Source of the DNA: Streptomyces pseudovenezuelae
Lineage (GTDB): Bacteria > Actinomycetota > Actinomycetes > Streptomycetales > Streptomycetaceae
Length of the DNA: 64,000 nucleotides
NCBI RefSeq assembly: GCF_029892565.1
Contig: NZ_JARXVH010000001.1
Coordinates: 310,001-374,000 of the forward strand
Direction: 5' to 3'
The position numbers and the translations under genes are program-made. The notes beneath the pieces were generated by a model. The model made no database searches and had not been told where the DNA came from. It saw nothing but the letters and a program-made list of their open reading frames with translations. Numbering within the stretch: the stretch's first letter is position 1; every line of letters starts with the position of its first letter. Positions 61,297 through 64,000 of this stretch are shown in pieces.

Positions 61297-62252
61297 TGGC
61301 CACCGCACTGGACAAGCCCCCGGTCACCGTCGAGACGGTGTCGACCACCCGCCCCCGCACGGGTTTCCGCAAGTACTGGCATCTGTACGCGGCGATCTCC
61401 CCCTTCTATCTGCTCTTCCTCTGCTTCGGCCTGATCCCGGTCGGCTTCTCGCTCTACGTCTCCCTGCACCGCTGGGACGGCCTGGGCTCGATGGAGTGGG
61501 CCGGGCTCTCGCAGTACCAGTACCTGCTCGGCGACACCGACTTCTGGAACTCGGTCGGGAACACGATCATCATCTGGGCGCTGGCCACCTTCCCCATGAT
61601 CTTCCTGGCGATGGTGACGGCCGTGATGCTCAACTCCGCGGTCCGCTTCAAGAACGTCTACCGCTTCGCCTACTTCCTGCCGAACGTCACCTCGGTGGTC
61701 GCCATCGCGATCATCTTCGGCTCGGTGTTCTCCACCAACTTCGGCCTGGTGAACGCCTTCCTGCAGGCGGTCGGCCTGGACCAGGTGGCCTGGCTGAACA
61801 CCCCGTGGGGCATCAAGATCGCCATCGCCACGCTGATGACCTGGCAGTGGACCGGCTACAACGCGATCATCTTCCTCGCCGGACTGCAGACCATCCCGAG
61901 CGAGTTGTACGAGGCGGCGCGCATGGACGGCGCGGGACCCGTGCAGACCTTCTTCCGGATCACGCTGCCGATGATGCGGCCGGTGCTGCTGTTCGTGCTC
62001 ATCATCTCGACGGTCACCGGCCTGCAGAGCTTCTCCGAACCGCAGGTGCTGCTGCAGACCACCGCCAACGACTCGACGTACGCGGGCGGTCCGGGTCACT
62101 CCGGCCAGACGATGGTCCTCTACTTCTTCCAGCAGACCTTCGACAACAACGACTTCGGCTACGGCGCCGCCGTGGCGTGGGGCATCTTCCTCGTCGTCAT
62201 CATCTTCTCGATCGTCAACTGGCGCCTTGTGCAGCGCCGGGGCGAAGACTAG
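61296..62252 (+). CDS. Carbohydrate ABC transporter permease (MalF type)
   Basis: 318-residue permease with six spans and the EAA loop ELYEAARMDGAGPVQTFFRI. The ATG at 61296 shares a base with the binding-protein stop (TGATG). Pairs with the next gene to import the oligosaccharide. Confidence 0.9.
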   Translation: MATALDKPPVTVETVSTTRPRTGFRKYWHLYAAISPFYLLFLCFGLIPVGFSLYVSLHRWDGLGSMEWAGLSQYQYLLGDTDFWNSVGNTIIIWALATFPMIFLAMVTAVMLNSAVRFKNVYRFAYFLPNVTSVVAIAIIFGSVFSTNFGLVNAFLQAVGLDQVAWLNTPWGIKIAIATLMTWQWTGYNAIIFLAGLQTIPSELYEAARMDGAGPVQTFFRITLPMMRPVLLFVLIISTVTGLQSFSEPQVLLQTTANDSTYAGGPGHSGQTMVLYFFQQTFDNNDFGYGAAVAWGIFLVVIIFSIVNWRLVQRRGED

Positions 62253-62264
62253 GGAGGCCGCGCC

Positions 62265-63101
62265 ATGGCATCCATCAAGGGAACCCGCAGCCGCGGTATC
62301 GCGCTGCACGCCGTCCTGGTCGTCGGGCTGCTGCTCTCGGCCTTCCCGTTCTACTGGGCCGTCATCATGTCGACCCACACGACGTCCGAGATCTTCTCCT
62401 ACCCGCCCAAGCTGCTGCCGAGTTCGCACTTCCTTCAGAACGCGCGCAGCCTCTTCGACAACATCGACTTCTTCGGCTCGATGTTCAACTCGCTGCTGGT
62501 GGCGGGGTCGGTGACCTTCCTGGTCCTGTTCTTCGACTCGCTGGCCGCGTTCGTCTTCGCCAAGTTCCAGTTCCCCGGCAAGAACGTGCTGTTCGCGCTG
62601 CTGATGGTCATCTTCATGGTGCCGGCGCAGCTCTCCGCGATCCCGCAGTTCGTGATCATGGCGAAGCTCGGCTGGATCGGCTCGATGACCGCGCTGATCG
62701 TGCCGGCGGCCGCCAACGCGTTCGGCATCTTCTGGATGCGCCAGTACATGAAGACCGCGATCCACGACGAACTCCTGGACGCCTCGCGCATCGACGGCGC
62801 CAACTTCCTGCGCCAGTACTGGCACGTGGCCCTCCCGGTGGTCCGCCCGGGTCTGGCCTTTCTCGGCATCTTCACCTTCATGGGCCAGTGGAACGACTAC
62901 GCCTGGCCGCTGATCGCCCTCACCAACCCGGACAACGTCACCCTCCAGGTCGCGCTGTCCCAGCTCAACGGCACCCACGGCACGACCGACTACGGGATGG
63001 TCATGACCGGCGCCCTGCTCGCGCTCGTCCCGCTGCTGATCGTCTTCGCGATCGGTGCCCGCCAGATCATCGGGGACCTCGCCAAGGGAGCCATCAAGTG
63101 A
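62265..63101 (+). CDS. Carbohydrate ABC transporter permease (MalG type)
   Basis: 278-residue permease with six spans and the EAA loop ELLDASRIDGANFLRQYWHV. Starts 12 bases after the MalF-type gene behind AGGGAGG. Its stop overlaps the GTG of the beta-galactosidase gene, coupling import and hydrolysis. Confidence 0.9.
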   Translation: MASIKGTRSRGIALHAVLVVGLLLSAFPFYWAVIMSTHTTSEIFSYPPKLLPSSHFLQNARSLFDNIDFFGSMFNSLLVAGSVTFLVLFFDSLAAFVFAKFQFPGKNVLFALLMVIFMVPAQLSAIPQFVIMAKLGWIGSMTALIVPAAANAFGIFWMRQYMKTAIHDELLDASRIDGANFLRQYWHVALPVVRPGLAFLGIFTFMGQWNDYAWPLIALTNPDNVTLQVALSQLNGTHGTTDYGMVMTGALLALVPLLIVFAIGARQIIGDLAKGAIK

Positions 63102-64000
63102 GGGACAGGGACCCCCTGTTGGCGCTCCGCCCCTGGGAGGCACCTGAGGTGACCTCCTGGGGGCGGCTGCCCATGAACGCCGTCGACCGCCGCCGCGAGA
63201 CGGTGCCGCTCGACGGCGACTGGCGCTTCCAGCTGCTGCCGAGCCCAGACGCACCGCTCGCCGCGGCCTGGTCGTCGACATACGTCCCCGGCGCCTGGAC
63301 CGTGCAGGGCACCGACGACCTGCCGCAGTACACCAACGTCCAAATGCCGTTCGCCGAGTTCCCGCCGCACTCCCCCGCGGCCAACCCGACGGGCGTGTAC
63401 GAGCGTGAGGTGGACGTACCCGCCGACTGGGCGGGGCGCCGGATCGTGCTCCAGGTCGGCGCCGCCGAGAGCGTGCTGCTCGTGCACGTGGACGGGCGGC
63501 CCGTCGGCGTCTCCAAGGACTCCCACCTGGCCGCCGAGTTCGACCTGAGCGCTGTCGTACGCGGCGGCGAGCGGGCCACCGTACGGCTCACCGTGGTCAA
63601 GTGGTCGGACGCCTCGCACATCGAGGACCAGGACCAGTGGTGGCACGGCGGGATCACCCGCTCGGTGCTGCTGTACGCGACGGATCCGCTGCATCTGGCC
63701 GACGTGAGCGTGCGGGCGTCCTTCGAGGGCGGGCTGCGGGTGGACTGCCTGGTGCGGGACGCGGGCGGTGCGCTGCCCGCGGATTGGTGGGTCAGCGGTG
63801 ACCTGGACGGCCAACTCCTCGTGCAGAACGTGGAGTTCGACCGCGCCAACGCCGAGGACGACCGCGTATCCGACTTCCTCGGCGAGGCCCGCATCGACGC
63901 CGTCGTCCCCGAGGTCCGCACCTGGAACGCCGAGACGCCCGAGCTGTACGGCCTCACCGTCCGCCTGCACCACGCCGACGGAACGGTCGCCGACACCTCG
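63098..64000 (+). CDS. Beta-galactosidase/glycosidase GH2, N-terminal part (3' cut by window edge)
   Basis: The first 301 residues of a GH2 enzyme are present, with no signal peptide: the sugar-binding domain (LDGDWRFQLLPSPDAPLAAA, YVPGAWTVQG, PTGVYEREVDVPADW) and the start of the immunoglobulin-like domain. DQWWHGGITRSVLLY is the conserved end of the first domain in LacZ-type enzymes. The catalytic barrel lies beyond the window. GTG 63098 overlaps the permease stop. It probably trims beta-galactose or related sugars from the same imported glycan. Confidence 0.85.
   Translation, partial: MRDRDPLLALRPWEAPEVTSWGRLPMNAVDRRRETVPLDGDWRFQLLPSPDAPLAAAWSSTYVPGAWTVQGTDDLPQYTNVQMPFAEFPPHSPAANPTGVYEREVDVPADWAGRRIVLQVGAAESVLLVHVDGRPVGVSKDSHLAAEFDLSAVVRGGERATVRLTVVKWSDASHIEDQDQWWHGGITRSVLLYATDPLHLADVSVRASFEGGLRVDCLVRDAGGALPADWWVSGDLDGQLLVQNVEFDRANAEDDRVSDFLGEARIDAVVPEVRTWNAETPELYGLTVRLHHADGTVADTS

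Noticed and set aside
61290..63281. 663-codon minus-strand frame across the permease genes
   Set aside because: Composed mostly of Arg, Glu, Asp, His and Gln with no fold; the plus strand codes two clear permeases.
1..64000. tRNA, rRNA, insertion sequence, integrase or attachment site
   Set aside because: I looked for cloverleaf-like segments, transposase or integrase motifs and flanking repeats and recognised none; a covariance-model and IS search would settle it.

Overview
The window is high-GC (about 70% by eye) actinobacterial chromosome, almost certainly Streptomyces. Third codon positions are G/C-rich, GTG and TTG starts with purine-rich ribosome sites are common, genes overlap by four bases at stop/start junctions, and the gene families are typical of the genus: a second NAD-dependent DNA ligase, a Ser/Thr kinase with a beta-propeller, a GH18 chitinase behind DasR-like boxes, and many ABC sugar importers with local LacI, DeoR or GntR regulators. 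I saw no rRNA, tRNA, IS element, CRISPR array or prophage.

Region 1 (1-7.5 kb, + strand) is a tightly coupled exopolysaccharide-type operon: a PelF-family glycosyltransferase, a large multi-pass membrane protein, a LegB-like sugar-nucleotide dehydratase, a nucleotidyltransferase, a second SDR, a Spherulin-4 (GH135/Sph3-like) protein and a GH114 endo-alpha-1,4-polygalactosaminidase lipoprotein with a TTA codon. It joins a bacterial Pel-type polymerase subunit with the two hydrolase types found in the fungal galactosaminogalactan cluster, and is the best candidate here for an undescribed system. A Ser/Thr kinase converges on it (7.6-9.8 kb).

Region 2 (9.9-22 kb) holds an alpha/beta hydrolase, an AraC regulator, an LLM oxidoreductase, a secreted lamin-tail protein, a second LigA, and an operon coding a helical-repeat protein, an HSP90 and a 1012-residue TPR-type protein.

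Region 3 (22.2-28.7 kb) is an aromatic or related catabolic locus: a Rieske oxygenase, a 57-residue Cys/His protein, a ferredoxin reductase, an IclR regulator, and a divergent NitT/TauT-type ABC importer with a readable promoter and tandem operators.

Region 4 (28.6-36.9 kb, - strand) is an alpha-glucan uptake operon (LacI; binding protein; two permeases; GH13; secreted GH87-like beta-helix enzyme). Region 5 (36.9-42.6 kb) is a PotABCD-type polyamine importer divergent from a GntR regulator and a soluble Cache-domain protein. Region 6 (42.6-52.2 kb) holds an orphan MmyB-like domain divergent from an XRE/ImmA pair, an alpha/beta hydrolase, a PPTase/phosphoesterase pair, an ATP-grasp protein, a GH18 chitinase and a sulfotransferase.

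Region 7 (52.3-64 kb) is a divergent glycan-utilisation locus: DeoR, GH4, GH38 and GH29 on the - strand; a PfkB kinase, an ABC importer and a truncated GH2 on the + strand. Imported oligosaccharides would be cut by the signal-less hydrolases, and a PfkB kinase instead of a PTS may supply the phosphorylated substrate for the GH4 enzyme.
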